From NCBI GenBank assembly GCA_920105625.2, contig OV050031.1, forward strand, positions 95,671,676-95,735,675: a stretch of DNA of 64,000 nt, written 5' to 3'. The DNA comes from Clusia tigrina (lineage: Eukaryota > Arthropoda > Insecta > Diptera > Clusiidae). Made by a program: the position numbers and the translations under genes. This document shows positions 26,010 through 38,291 of the stretch, one piece after another (within the stretch, counting starts at the first letter, position 1; every line of letters begins with the position of its first letter). The notes beneath the pieces were generated by a model. It saw only the letters and a program-made list of their open reading frames with translations, was not told the DNA's origin and searched no databases.

Positions 26010-26189
26010 TTGTCAATTTAAGCTATTGCTCAATGCCATGCTACCCTTGAATCCCAAATAAAACGCTGATAAACCTTCAAATGGCCCTAAATTCTATACG
26101 GTAAAGTTTGCAACATACAAATGCTTGTAACTTTTTACTGGAGCGTCATAAAACCTTGAAATTTTGTAACAATAAAGTACTCGAGCCTC
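26010..26189. repeat. 180-bp monomer with a 16-bp deletion (copy 1)
   Basis: CTATACGGTA joins AAGTTTGC; the 16 bases CGTCCTACACCTATCA are missing. The same monomer has AATGCCATGC and AAACCTTCAAAT. It marks one half of the nested 9+9 HOR. Confidence 0.94.
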
Positions 26190-29100
26190 TTGTCAATTTA
26201 AGATATCGCTCAAAGCTATGCTACCCTTGAGTCCCAAATCAAACACTGATACAACTTCAAATGGCCCTAACTTCTATACGGTACGTCCTACACCTATCAA
26301 AGTTTGCAACATACAAATGCTTGTAACTTTTTATTGGAGCGTCATAAAACCTTGAAATTTTGTAACAATAAAGTACCCCAGCCTCTTATCAATTTAAGCT
26401 ATCGCTCAAAGCTATGCTACCCTTAAGTCCCAAATCAAACACTGATAAAACTTCAAATGGCCCTAACTTCTGTACGGCACGTCCTACACCTATCAAAGTT
26501 TGCAACATACAAATGCTTGTAACTTTTTACTGGAGCGTCATAAAACCTTGAAATTTTGTAACAATAAAGTACTCGAGCCGCTTGTCAATTTAAGCTATTG
26601 CTCAAAGCTATGCTACCCTTAAGTCGCAAATCAAACACTGATAAAACTTCAAATGGCCCTAACTTCTATACGGTACGTCCTACACCTATCAAAGTTTGCA
26701 ACATACAAATGCTTGTAACTTTTCACTGGAGCGTCATAAAATATTGAAATTTTGTAACAATAAAGTACTCGAGCCTCTTGTCAATTTAAGCTATCGCTCA
26801 AAGCTATGCTACCCTTGAGTCCCAAATAGAACACTGATACAACTTCAAATGGCCCAAACTTCTATACGGTACGTCCTACACCTATCAAAGTTTCCAACAT
26901 ACAAATGCTTGTAACTTTTTACTGGAGCATCATCAAACCTTGAAATTTTGTAACAATAAAGTACTCGAGCCTCTTGTCAATTTAAGCTATCGCTCAAAGC
27001 TATGCTACCCTTGAGTCCCAAATCAAACACTGATAAAACTTCAAATGGCCCTAACTTCTATACGGTACGTTCTACACCTATCAAAGTTTGCAACATACAA
27101 ATGCTTGTAACTCTTTACTGGAGCGTAATAAAACCTTGAAATTTTGTAACAATAAAGTACTCGAGCCTCTTGTCAATTTAAGCTAACGCTCAAAGCTATG
27201 CTACCCTTGAGTCCCAAATCAAACACTGATAAAACTTCAAATGGCCCTAACTTCTATACGGTACGTCCTACACCTATCAAAGTTTGCAACATACAAATGC
27301 TTGTAACTTTTTACTAGAGCGTCATAAAACCTTGAAATTTTGTAACAATAAAGTACTCGAGCCTCTTGTCAATTTAAGCTATCGCTCAAAGCTATGCTAC
27401 CCTTAAGTCCCAAATCAAACACTGATAAAACTTCAAATGGCCCTAAATTCTATACGGTACGTCCTACACCTATCAAAGTTTGCAACATACAAAAGCTTGT
27501 AACTTTTTACTGGAGCGTTATAAAACCTTGAAATTGTGTAACAATAAAGTACTCGAGCCTCTTGTCAATTTAAGCTATTGCTCAAAGCTATGCTACCCTT
27601 GAATCCCAAATAAAACACTGATAAAACTTCAAATGGCCCTAACTTCTAGACGGTACGTCCTACACCTATCAAAGTTTGCAACATACAAACGCTTGTAACT
27701 TTTTACTGGAGCGTCATAAAACCTTGAAATTTTGTAACAATAAATAACTCGAGCCGCTTGTCAATTTAAGCTATTGCTCAAAGCTATGCTACCCTTAAGT
27801 CCCAAATCAAACACTGATAAAACTTCAAATGGCCCTAACTTCTGTACGGTACGTCCTACACCTATCAAAGTTTGCAACATACAAATGCTTGTAACTTTTT
27901 ATTGGAGCGTCATAAAACCTTGAAATATTGTAACAATAAAGTACTCGAGCCTCTTGTAAATTTAAGCTAACGCTCAAAGCTATGCTACCCTTGAGTCCCA
28001 AATCAAACACTGATAAAACTTGAAATGGCCCTAACTTCTATACGGTACGTCCTACACCTATCAAAGTTTGCAACATACAAATGCTTGTAACTTTTTACTG
28101 GAGCGTCATAAAACCTTGAAATTTTGTAACAATAAAGTACTCGAGCCTCTTGTCAATTTAAGCTATCGCTCAAAGCTATGCTACCCTTGAGTCCCAAATC
28201 AAACACTGATAAAACTTCAAATGGCCCTAACTTCTATACGGTACGTCCTACACCTATCAAAGTTTGCAACATACAAATGCTTGTAACTTTTTACTGGAGC
28301 GTCATAAAACCTTGAAATTTTGTAACAATAAAGTACTCGAGCCGCTTGTCAATTTAAGCTATTGCTCAAAGCTATGCTACCCTTAAGTCGCAAATCAAAC
28401 ACTGATAAAACTTCAAATGGCCCTAACTTCTATACGGTACGTCCTACACCTATCAAAGTTTGCAACATACAAATGCTTGTAACTTTTCACTGGAGCGTCT
28501 TAAAATATTGAAATTTTGTAACAATAAAGTACTCGAGCCTCTTGTCAATTTAAGCTATCGCTCAAAGCTATGCTACCCTTGAGTCCCAAATAGAACACTG
28601 ATACAACTTCAAATGGCCCAAACTTCTATACGGTACGTCCTACACCTATCAAAGTTTCCAACATACAAATGCTTGTAACTTTTTACTGGAGCATCATCAA
28701 ACCTTGAAATTTTGTAACAATAAAGTACTCGAACCTCTTGTCAATTTAAGCTATCGCTCAAAGCTATGCTACCCTTGAGTCCCAAATCAAACACTGATAA
28801 AACTTCAAATGGCCCTAACTTCTATACGGTACGTCCTACACCTATCAAAGTTTGCAACATACAAATGCTTGTAACTCTTTACTGGAGCGTAATAAAACCT
28901 TGAAATTTTGTAACAATAAAGTACTCGAGCCTCTTGTCAATTTAAGCTAACGCTCAAAGCTATGCTACCCTTGAGTCCCAAATCAAACACTGATAAAACT
29001 TCAAATGGCCCTAACTTCTATACGGTACGTCCTACACCTATCAAAGTTTGCAACATACAAATGCTTGTAACTTTTTACTAGAGCGTCATAAAACCTTGAA

Positions 29101-29521
29101 ATTTTGTAACAATAAAGTACTCGAGCCTCTTGTCAATTTAAGCTATCGCTCAAAGCTATGCTACCCTTAAGTCCCAAATCAAACACTGATAAAACTTCAA
29201 ATGGCCCTAAATTCTATACGGTACGTCCTACACCTATCAAAGTTTGCAACATACAAAAGCTTGTAACTTTTTACTGGAGCGTCATAAAACCTTGAAATTG
29301 TGTAACAATAAAGTACTCGAGCCTCTTGTCAATTTAAGCTATTGCTCAAAGCTATGCTACCCTTGAATCCCAAATAAAACACTGATAAAACTTCAAATGG
29401 CCCTAAGTTCTATACAGTACGTCCTACACCTATCAAAGTTTGCAACATACAAATGCTTGTAACTTTTTACTGGAGCGTCATAAAACCATGAAATTTTGTA
29501 ACAATAAAGTACTCGAGCCTC

Positions 29522-29701
29522 TTGTCAATTTAAGCTATTGCTCAATGCCATGCTACCCTTGAATCCCAAATAAAACGCTGATAAACCTTCAAATGGCCCT
29601 AAATTCTATACGGTAAAGTTTGCAACATACAAATGCTTGTAACTTTTTACTGGAGCGTCATAAAACCTTGAAATTTTGTAACAATAAAGTACTCGAGCCT
29701 C
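29522..29701. repeat. 180-bp monomer with a 16-bp deletion (copy 2)
   Basis: Counterpart of copy 1, exactly 3512 bp downstream, with the same private variants. Confidence 0.94.
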
Positions 29702-31269
29702 TTGTCAATTTAAGATATCGCTCAAAGCTATGCTACCCTTGAGTCCCAAATCAAACACTGATACAACTTCAAATGGCCCTAACTTCTATACGGTACGTCC
29801 TACACCTATCAAAGTTTGCAACATACAAATGCTTGTAACTTTTTATTGGAGCGTCATAAAACCTTGAAATTTTGTAACAATAAAGTACCCCAGCCTCTTA
29901 TCAATTTAAGCTATCGCTCAAAGCTATGCTACCCTTAAGTCCCAAATCAAACACTGATAAAACTTCAAATGGCCCTAACTTCTGTACGGCACGTCCTACA
30001 CCTATCAAAGTTTGCAACATACAAATGCTTGTAACTTTTTACTGGAGCGTCATAAAACCTTGAAATTTTGTAACAATAAAGTACTCGAGCCGCTTGTCAA
30101 TTTAAGCTATTGCTCAAAGCTATGCTACCCTTAAGTCGCAAATCAAACACTGATAAAACTTCAAATGGCCCTAACTTCTATACGGTACGTCCTACACCTA
30201 TCAAAGTTTGCAACATACAAATGCTTGTAACTTTTCACTGGAGCGTCATAAAATATTGAAATTTTGTAACAATAAAGTACTCGAGCCTCTTGTCAATTTA
30301 AGCTATCGCTCAAAGCTATGCTACCCTTGAGTCCCAAATAGAACACTGATACAACTTCAAATGGCCCAAACTTCTATACGGTACGTCCTACACCTATCAA
30401 AGTTTCCAACATACAAATGCTTGTAACTTTTTACTGGAGCATCATCAAACCTTGAAATTTTGTAACAATAAAGTACTCGAGCCTCTTGTCAATTTAAGCT
30501 ATCGCTCAAAGCTATGCTACCCTTGATTCCCAAATCAAACACTGATAAAACTTCAAATGGCCCTAACTTCTATACGGTACGTTCTACACCTATCAAAGTT
30601 TGCAACATACAAATGCTTGTAACTCTTTACTGGAGCGTAATAAAACCTTGAAATTTTGTAACAATAAAGTACTCGAGCCTCTTGTCAATTTAAGCTAACG
30701 CTCAAAGCTATGCTACCCTTGAGTCCCAAATCAAACACTGATAAAACTTCAAATGGCCCTAACTTCTATACGGTACGTCCTACACCTATCAAAGTTTGCA
30801 ACATACAAATGCTTGTAACTTTTTACTAGAGCGTCATAAAACCTTGAAATTTTGTAACAATAAAGTACTCGAGCCTCTTGTCAATTTAAGCTATCGCTCA
30901 AAGCTATGCTACCCTTAAGTCCCAAATCAAACACTGATAAAACTTCAAATGGCCCTAAATTCTATACGGTACGTCCTACACCTATCAAAGTTTGCAACAT
31001 ACAAAAGCTTGTAACTTTTTACTGGAGCGTTATAAAACCTTGAAATTGTGTAACAATAAAGTACTCGAGCCTCTTGTCAATTTAAGCTATTGCTCAAAGC
31101 TATGCTACCCTTGAATCCCAAATAAAACACTGATAAAACTTCAAATGGCCCTAAATTCTATACAGTACGTCCTACACCTATCAAAGTTTGCAACATACAA
31201 ATGCTTGTAACTTTTTACTGGAGCGTCATAAAACCATGAAATTTTGTAACAATAAAGAACTCGAGCCTC

Positions 31270-31449
31270 TTGTCAATTTAAGCTATTGCTCAAAGCCATG
31301 CTACCCTTGAATCCCAAATAAAACGCTGATAAACCTTCAAATGGCCCTAAATTCTATACGGTAAAGTTTGCAACATACAAATGCTTGTAACTTTTTACTG
31401 GAGCGTCATAAAACCTTGAAATTTTGTAACAATAAAGTACTCGAGCCTC
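31270..31449. repeat. 180-bp monomer with a 16-bp deletion (copy 3)
   Basis: 1748 bp after copy 2 (nine monomers less 16 bp). It has AAAGCCATGC where copies 1 and 2 have AATGCCATGC. It shows a further 9-mer step beyond the two 18-mers. Confidence 0.93.
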
Positions 31450-33409
31450 TTGTCAATTTAAGATATCGCTCAAAGCTATGCTACCCTTGAGTCCCAAATC
31501 AAACACTGATACAACTTCAAATGGCCCTAACTTCTATACGGTACGTCCTACACCTATCAAAGTTTGCAACATACAAATGCTTGTAACTTTTTATTGGAGC
31601 GTCATAAAACCTTGAAATTTTGTAACAATAAAGTACTCCAGCCTCTTATCAATTTAAGCTATCGCTCAAAGCTATGCTACCCTTAAGTCCCAAATCAAAC
31701 ACTGATAAAACTTCAAATGGCGCTAACTTCTGTACGGTACGTCCTACACCTATCAAAGTTTGCAACATACAAATGCTTGTAACTTTTTATTGGAGCGTCA
31801 TAAAACCTTGAAATTTTGTAACAATAAAGTACTCGAGCCTCTTAGCAATTTAAGCTATCGCTCAAAGCTATGCTACCCTTAAGTCCCAAATCAAACACTG
31901 ATAAAACTTCAAATGGCCCTAACTTCCATACGGTACCTCCTACACCTATCAAAGTTTGCAACATACAAATGCTTGTAACTTTTCACTGGAGCGTCATAAA
32001 ACCTTGAAATTTTGTAACAATAAAGTACTCGAGCCTCTTGTCAATTTAAGCTATCGCTCAAAGGTATGCTACCCTTGAGTCCCAAATCAAACACTGATAA
32101 AACTTCAAATGGCCCTAACTTCTATACGCTACGTCCTACACCTATCAAAGTTTGCAACATACAAATGCTTGTAACTTTTTACTGGAGCGTCATAAAACCT
32201 TGAAATTTTGTGACAATAAAGTACTCGAGCCTCTTGTCAATTTAAGCTAACGCTCAAAGCTATGCTACCCTTGAGTCCCAAATCAAACACTGATAAAACT
32301 TCAAATGGCCCTAACTTCTATACGGTACGTCCTACACCTATCAAAGTTTGCAACATACAAATGCTTGTAACTTTTTACTGGAGCGTAATAAAACCTTGAA
32401 ATTTTGTAACAATAAAGTACTCGAGCCTCTTGTCAATTTAAGCTAACGCTCAAAGCTATGCTACCCTTGAATCCCAAATAAAACACTGATAAAACTTCAA
32501 ATGGCCCTAACTTCTATACGGTACGTCCTACACCTATCAAAGTTTGCAACATACAAATGCTTGTAACTTTTTACTGGAGCTTCATAAAACCTTGAAATTT
32601 TGTAACAATAAAGTAATCGAGCCTCTTGTCAATTTAATCTATCGCTCAAAACTATGCTACCCTTAAGTTCCAAGTCAAACACTGATAAAACTTCAAATGG
32701 CCCTAACTTCTATACGGTACGTCCTACACCTATCAAAGTTTGCAACATATAAATGCTTGTAACTTTTTACTGGAGCGTCATAAAACCTTGAAATTTTGTA
32801 ACAATAAAGTACTCGAGTCTCTTGTCAATTTCAGCTATCGCTCATAGCTATGCTACCCTTAAGTCCCAAATCAAACACTGATAAAACTTCAAATGGCCCT
32901 AACTTCTATACGGTACGTCCTACACCTATCAAAGTTTGCAACATATAAATGCTTGTAACTTTTTACTGGACCGTCATAAAACCTTGAAATTTTGTAACAA
33001 TAAAGTACTCGAGTCTCTTGTCAATTTAAGCTAACGCTCAAAGCTATGCTACCCTTGAATCCCAAATAAAACACTGATAAAACTTCAAATGGCCCTAACT
33101 TCTATACGGTACGTCCTACACCTATCAAAGTTTGCAACATACAAATGCTTGTAACTTTTCACTGGAGCGTCATAAAACCTTGAAATTTTGTAACAATAAA
33201 GTACTCGAGTCTCTTGTCAATTTAAGCTATCGCTCAAAGCTATGGTACCCTTGAGTCCCAAATTAAACACTGATAAAACTTCAAATGGCCCTAACTTCTA
33301 TACGGTATGTCCTACACCTATCAAAGTTTGCAACATACAAATGCTTGTAACTTTTTACTGGAGCGTCATAAAACCTTGAAATTTTGTAACAATAAAGTAC
33401 TCGAGCCTC

Positions 33410-33581
33410 TTGTCAATTTAAGCTATCGCTCAAAGCAAACACTGAAAAAACTTCAAATGGCCCTAAATTCTATACGGTACGTCCTACACCTATCAAAGTT
33501 TGCAACATACAAATGCTTGTAACTTTTTACTGGAGCGTCATAAAACCTTAAAATTTTGTAACAATAAAGTACTCGAGCCTC
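33410..33581. repeat. 172-bp monomer with the 24-bp deletion (copy 11)
   Basis: Same junction after a GGTATGTCC monomer. It has ACTGAAAAAAC and CTAAATTCTATACGG, so its right part again differs from copies 7, 9 and 12. Confidence 0.93.
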
Positions 33582-35737
33582 TTGTCAATTTAAGCTATTG
33601 CTCAAAGCTATTCTACCGTTGAATCCGAAATAAAACACTGATAAAACTTCAAATGGCCCTAAATTCTATACAGTACGTCCTACACCTATCAAAGTTTGCA
33701 ACATACAAATGCTTGTAACTTTTTACTGGAGCGTCATAAAACCTTGAAATTTTGTAACAATAAAGTACTCGAGCCTCTTGTCAATTTAAGCTATTGCTCA
33801 AAGCTATGCTACCCTTGAATCCCAAATAAAACGCTGATAAAACTTCAAATGGCCCTAAATTCTATACGGTACGTCCTACACCTATCAATGTTTGCAACAT
33901 ACAAATGATTGTAACTTTTTACTGGAGCGTCATCAAACCTTGAAATTTTGTAACAATAAAGTACCCGAGCCTCTTGTCAATTTAAGCTATCGCTCAAAGC
34001 TATGCTACCCTTGAGTCCCAAATCAAACACTGAAAAAACTTCAAATGGCCCTAACTTCTATACGGTACGTCCTACACCTATCAAAGTTTGCAACATATAA
34101 ATGCTTGTAACTTTTTACTGGAGCGTCATAAAACCTTGAAACTTTGTAACAATAAAGTACTCGAGCCTCTTGTCAATTTAAGCTATCGCTCAAAGCTATG
34201 CTACCCTTAAGTCCCAAATCAAACACTGATAAAACTTCAAATGGCCCTAACTTCTGTACGGTACGTCCTACACCTATCAAAGTTTGCAACATACAAATGC
34301 TTGTAACTTTTTATTGGAGCGTCATAAAACCTTGAAATTTTGTAACAATAAAGTACTCGAGCCTCTTATCAATTTAAGCTATCGCTCAAAGCTATGCTAC
34401 CCTTAAGTCCCAAATCAAACACTGATAAAACTTCAAATGGCCCTAACTTCTATACGGTACGTCCTACACCTATCAAAGTTTGCAACATACAAATGCTTGT
34501 AACTTTTTACTGGAGCGTTATAAAACCTTGAAACTTTGTAACAATAAAGTACTCGAGCCTCTTGTCAATTTAAGCTATCGCTCAAAGCTATGCTACCCTT
34601 AAGTCCCAAATCAAACACTGATAAAACTTCAAATGGCCCTAACTTCTGTACGGTACGTCCTACACCTATCAAAGTTTGCAACATACAAATGCTTGTAACT
34701 TTTTATTGGAGCGTCATAAAACCTTGAAATTTTGTAACAATAAAGTACTCGAGCCTCTTATCAATTTAAGCTATCGCTCAAAGCTATGCTACCCTTAAGT
34801 CCCAAATCAAACACTGATAAAACTTCAAATGGCCCTAACTTCTGTACGGTACGTCCTACACCTATCAAAGTTTGCAACATACAAATGCTTGTAACTTTTT
34901 ATTGGAGCGTCATAAAACCTTGAAATTTTGTAACAATAAAGTACTCGAGCCTCTTATCAATTTAAGCGATCGCTCAAAGCTATGCTACCCTTAAGTCCCA
35001 AATCAAACACTGATAAAACTTCAAATGGCCCTAACTTCTATACGGTACGTCCTACACCTATCAAAGTTTGGAACATACAAATGCTTGTAACTTTTCACTG
35101 GAGCGTCATAAAACCTTGAAATTTTGTAACAATAAAGTACTCGAGCCTCTTGTCAATTTAAGCTATCGCTCAAAGCTATGCTACCCTTAAGTCCCAAATC
35201 AAACACTGATAAAACTTCAAATGGCCCTAACTTCTATACGGTACGTCCTACACCTATCAAAGTTTGCAACATACAAATGCTTGTAACTTTTTACTGGAGC
35301 GTTATAAAACCTTGAAATTTTGTAACAATAAAGTACTCGAGTCTCTTGTCAATTTAAGCTAACGCTCAAAGCTATGCTACCCTTGAATCCCAAATAAAAC
35401 ACTGATAAAACTTCAAATGGCCCTAACTTCTATACGGTACGTCCTACACCTATCAAAGTTTGCAACATACAAATGCTTGTAACTTTTCACTGGAGCGTCA
35501 TAAAACCTTGAAATTTTGTAACAATAAAGTACTCGAGTCTCTTGTCAATTTAAGCTATCGCTCAAAGCTATGGTACCCTTGAGTCCCAAATTAAACACTG
35601 ATAAAACTTCAAATGGCCCTAACTTCTATACGGTATGTCCTACACCTATCAAAGTTTGCAACATACAAATGCTTGTAACTTTTTACTAGAGCGTCATAAA
35701 ACCTTGAAATTTTGTAACAATAAAGTACTCGAGCCTC

Positions 35738-35909
35738 TTGTCAATTTAAGCTATCGCTCAAAGCAAACACTGATAAAACTTCAAATGGCCCTAACTTCTA
35801 TACGGTACGTCCTACACCTATCAAAGTTTGCAACATACAAATGCTTGTAACTTTTTACTGGAGCGTCATAAAACCTTGAAATTTTGTAACAATAAAGCAT
35901 TCGAGCCTC
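35738..35909. repeat. 172-bp monomer with the 24-bp deletion (copy 12, rightmost)
   Basis: Same junction after a GGTATGTCC monomer. It ends AAAGCATTCG and forms the boundary of the 2351-bp HOR. No 24-bp-deleted monomer is found in the remaining 28 kb. Confidence 0.95.
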
Positions 35910-35928
35910 TTGTCAATTTAAGCTATCG

Positions 35929-35940
35929 CTCAAGCTATGC
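35929..35940. other. 1-bp deletion marker (CTCAAGCTATG)
   Basis: CTCAAGCTATG replaces CTCAAAGCTATG; shared with 38282 through the 12-mer duplication. Confidence 0.9.
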
Positions 35941-38279
35941 TACTCTTGAGTCCCAAATCAAACACTTATAAAACTTCAAATGGCCCTAAATTCTATACAG
36001 TACGTCCTACAGCTATCAAAGTTTGCAGCATACAAATGCTTGTAACTTTTTACTGGAGCGTCATAAAACCTTGAAATTTTGTAACAATAAAGAACTCGAG
36101 CCTCTTGTCAATTTAAGCTATCGCTCAAAGCTATGCTACCCTTGAGTCCCAAATCAAAAACTGATAAAACTTCAAATGGCCCTAACTTCTATACGGTACG
36201 TCCTACACCTATCAAAGTTTGCAACATACAAATGCTTGTAACTTTTTACTGGAGCGTCATAAAATCTTGAAATTTTGTAACAATAAAGTACTCGAGCCTC
36301 TTGTCAATTTAAGCTATCGCTCAAAGCTATGCTACCCTTAAGTCCCAAATCAAACAATGATAAAACTTCAAATGGCCCTAAATTCTATACGGTACGTCCT
36401 ACACCTATCAAAGTTTGCAACATACAAATGCTTGTAACTTTTCACTGGAGCGTCATAAAACCTTAAAATTTTGTAACAATAAAGTACTCGAGCCTCTTGT
36501 CAATTTAAGCTATTGCTCAAAGCTATGCTACCGTTGAATCCGAAATAAAACACTGATAAAACTTCAAATGGCCCTAAATTCTATACAGTACGTCCTACAC
36601 CTATCAAAGTTTGCAACATACAAATGCTTGTAACTTTTTACTGGAGCGTCATAAAACCTTGAAATTTTGTAACAATAAAGTACTCGAGCCTCTTGTCAAT
36701 TTAAGCTATTGCTCAAAGCTATGCTACCCTTGAATCCCAAATAAAACGCTGATAAAACTTCAAATGGCCCTAAATTCTATACGGTACGTCCTACACCTAT
36801 CAATGTTTGCAACATACAAATGATTGTAACTTTTTACTGGAGCGTCATCAAACCTTGAAATTTTGTAACAATAAAGTACTCGAGCCTCTTGTCAATTTAA
36901 GCTATCGCTCAAAGCTATGCTACCCTTGAGTCCCAAATCAAACACTGAAAAAACTTCAAATGGCCCTAACTTCTATACGGTACGTCCTACACCTATCAAA
37001 GTTTGCAACATATAAATGCTTGTAACTTTTTACTGGAGCGTCATAAAACCTTGAAACTTTGTAACAATAAAGTACTCGAGCCTCTTGTCAATTTAAGCTA
37101 TCGCTCAAAGCTATGCTACCCTTGAGTCCCAAATCAAACACTGATAAAACTTCAAATGGCCCTAACTTCTGTACGGTACGTCCTACACCTATCAAAGTTT
37201 GCAACATACAAATGCTTGTAACTTTTTATTGGAGCGTCATAAAACCTTGAAATTTTGTAACAATAAAGTACTCGAGCCTCTTATCAATTTAAGCTATCGC
37301 TCAAAGCTATGCTACCCTTAAGTCCCAAATCAAACACTGATAAAACTTCAAATGGCCCTAACTTCTATACGGTACGTCCTACACCTATCAAAGTTTGCAA
37401 CATACAAATGCTTGTAACTTTTTACTGGAGCGTCATAAAACCTTGAAATTTTTGAACAATAAAGTACTCGAGCCTCTTGTCAATTTAAGCTATCGCTCAA
37501 AGCTATGCTACCCTTAAGTCCCAAATCAAACACTGATAAAACTTCAAATGGCCCTAACTTCTATACGGTACGTCCTACACCTATCAAAGTTTGCAACATA
37601 CAAATGCTTGTAACTTTTTATTGGAGCGTCATAAAACCTTGAAATTTTGGAACAATAAAGTACTCGAGCCTCTTGTCAATTTAAGCTATCGCTCAAAGCT
37701 ATGCTACCCTTGAGTCCCAAATCAAACACTGATAAAACTTCAAATGGCCCTAACTTCTATACGCTACGTCCTACACCTATCAAAGTTTGCAACATACAAA
37801 TGCTTGTAACTTTTTACTGGAGCGTAATAAAACCTTGAAATTTTGTAACAATAAAGTACTCGAGCCTCTTGTCAATTTAAGCTAACGCTCAAAGCTATGC
37901 TACCCTTGAGTCCCAAATCAAACACTGATAAAACTTCAAATGGCCCTAACTTCTATACGCTACGTCCTACACCTATCAAAGTTTGCAACATACAAATGCT
38001 TGTAACTTTTTACTGGAGCGTAATAAAACCTTGAAATTTTGTAACAATAAAGTACTCGAGCCTCTTGTCAATTTAAGCTAACGCTCAAAGCTATGCTACC
38101 CTTGAGTCCCAAATCAAACACTGATAAAACTTCAAATGGCCCTAACTTCTATACGGTACGTCCTACACCTATCAAAGTTTGCAACATACAAATGCTTGTA
38201 ACTTTTTACTGGAGCGTCATAAAACCTTGAAATTTTGTAACAATAAAGCATTCGAGCCTCTTGTCAATTTAAGCTATCG

Positions 38280-38291
38280 CTCAAGCTATGC
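38280..38291. other. 1-bp deletion marker (CTCAAGCTATG), second copy
   Basis: Counterpart of the lesion at 35931, 2351 bp on. Confidence 0.9.

Larger units (their letters stand above)
24105..31137. repeat. 18-monomer HOR, 3512 bp, two copies, each built of two 9-mers
   Basis: Copies are offset by 3512 bp, which is 18 x 196 minus one 16-bp deletion. Matching landmarks are TAAATAACTCG (24230/27742), the truncated core CGGTAAAG (26101/29613) and AAATATTGTAAC (near 24410/27922). Within each copy the rare TTAAGTCGCAAAT variant recurs at 24875, 26623, 28387 and 30135, with spacings of 1748, 1764 and 1748. The 18-mer is therefore a doubled 9-mer in which one half carries the 16-bp deletion. This is a nested, two-level higher-order structure. 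Confidence 0.93.
31138..35764. repeat. Mixed block related to the 17-mer HOR
   Basis: Starts as a third partial copy of the preceding 9-mer (the truncated core at 31361 lies 1748 bp after 29613), then passes into monomers of the 3.0-9.6 kb type: CTTATCAATTT, CTTCTGTACGG with TTTTTATTGG, AAGTTCCAAGTC near 32664 and CTCATAGC near 32851. The GGTATGTCC monomer followed by a 24-bp-deleted monomer occurs at 33307 and 35635, 2328 bp (12 monomers less 24 bp) apart. Monomer types here link the left HOR family to the 12-mer that follows. Confidence 0.82.
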
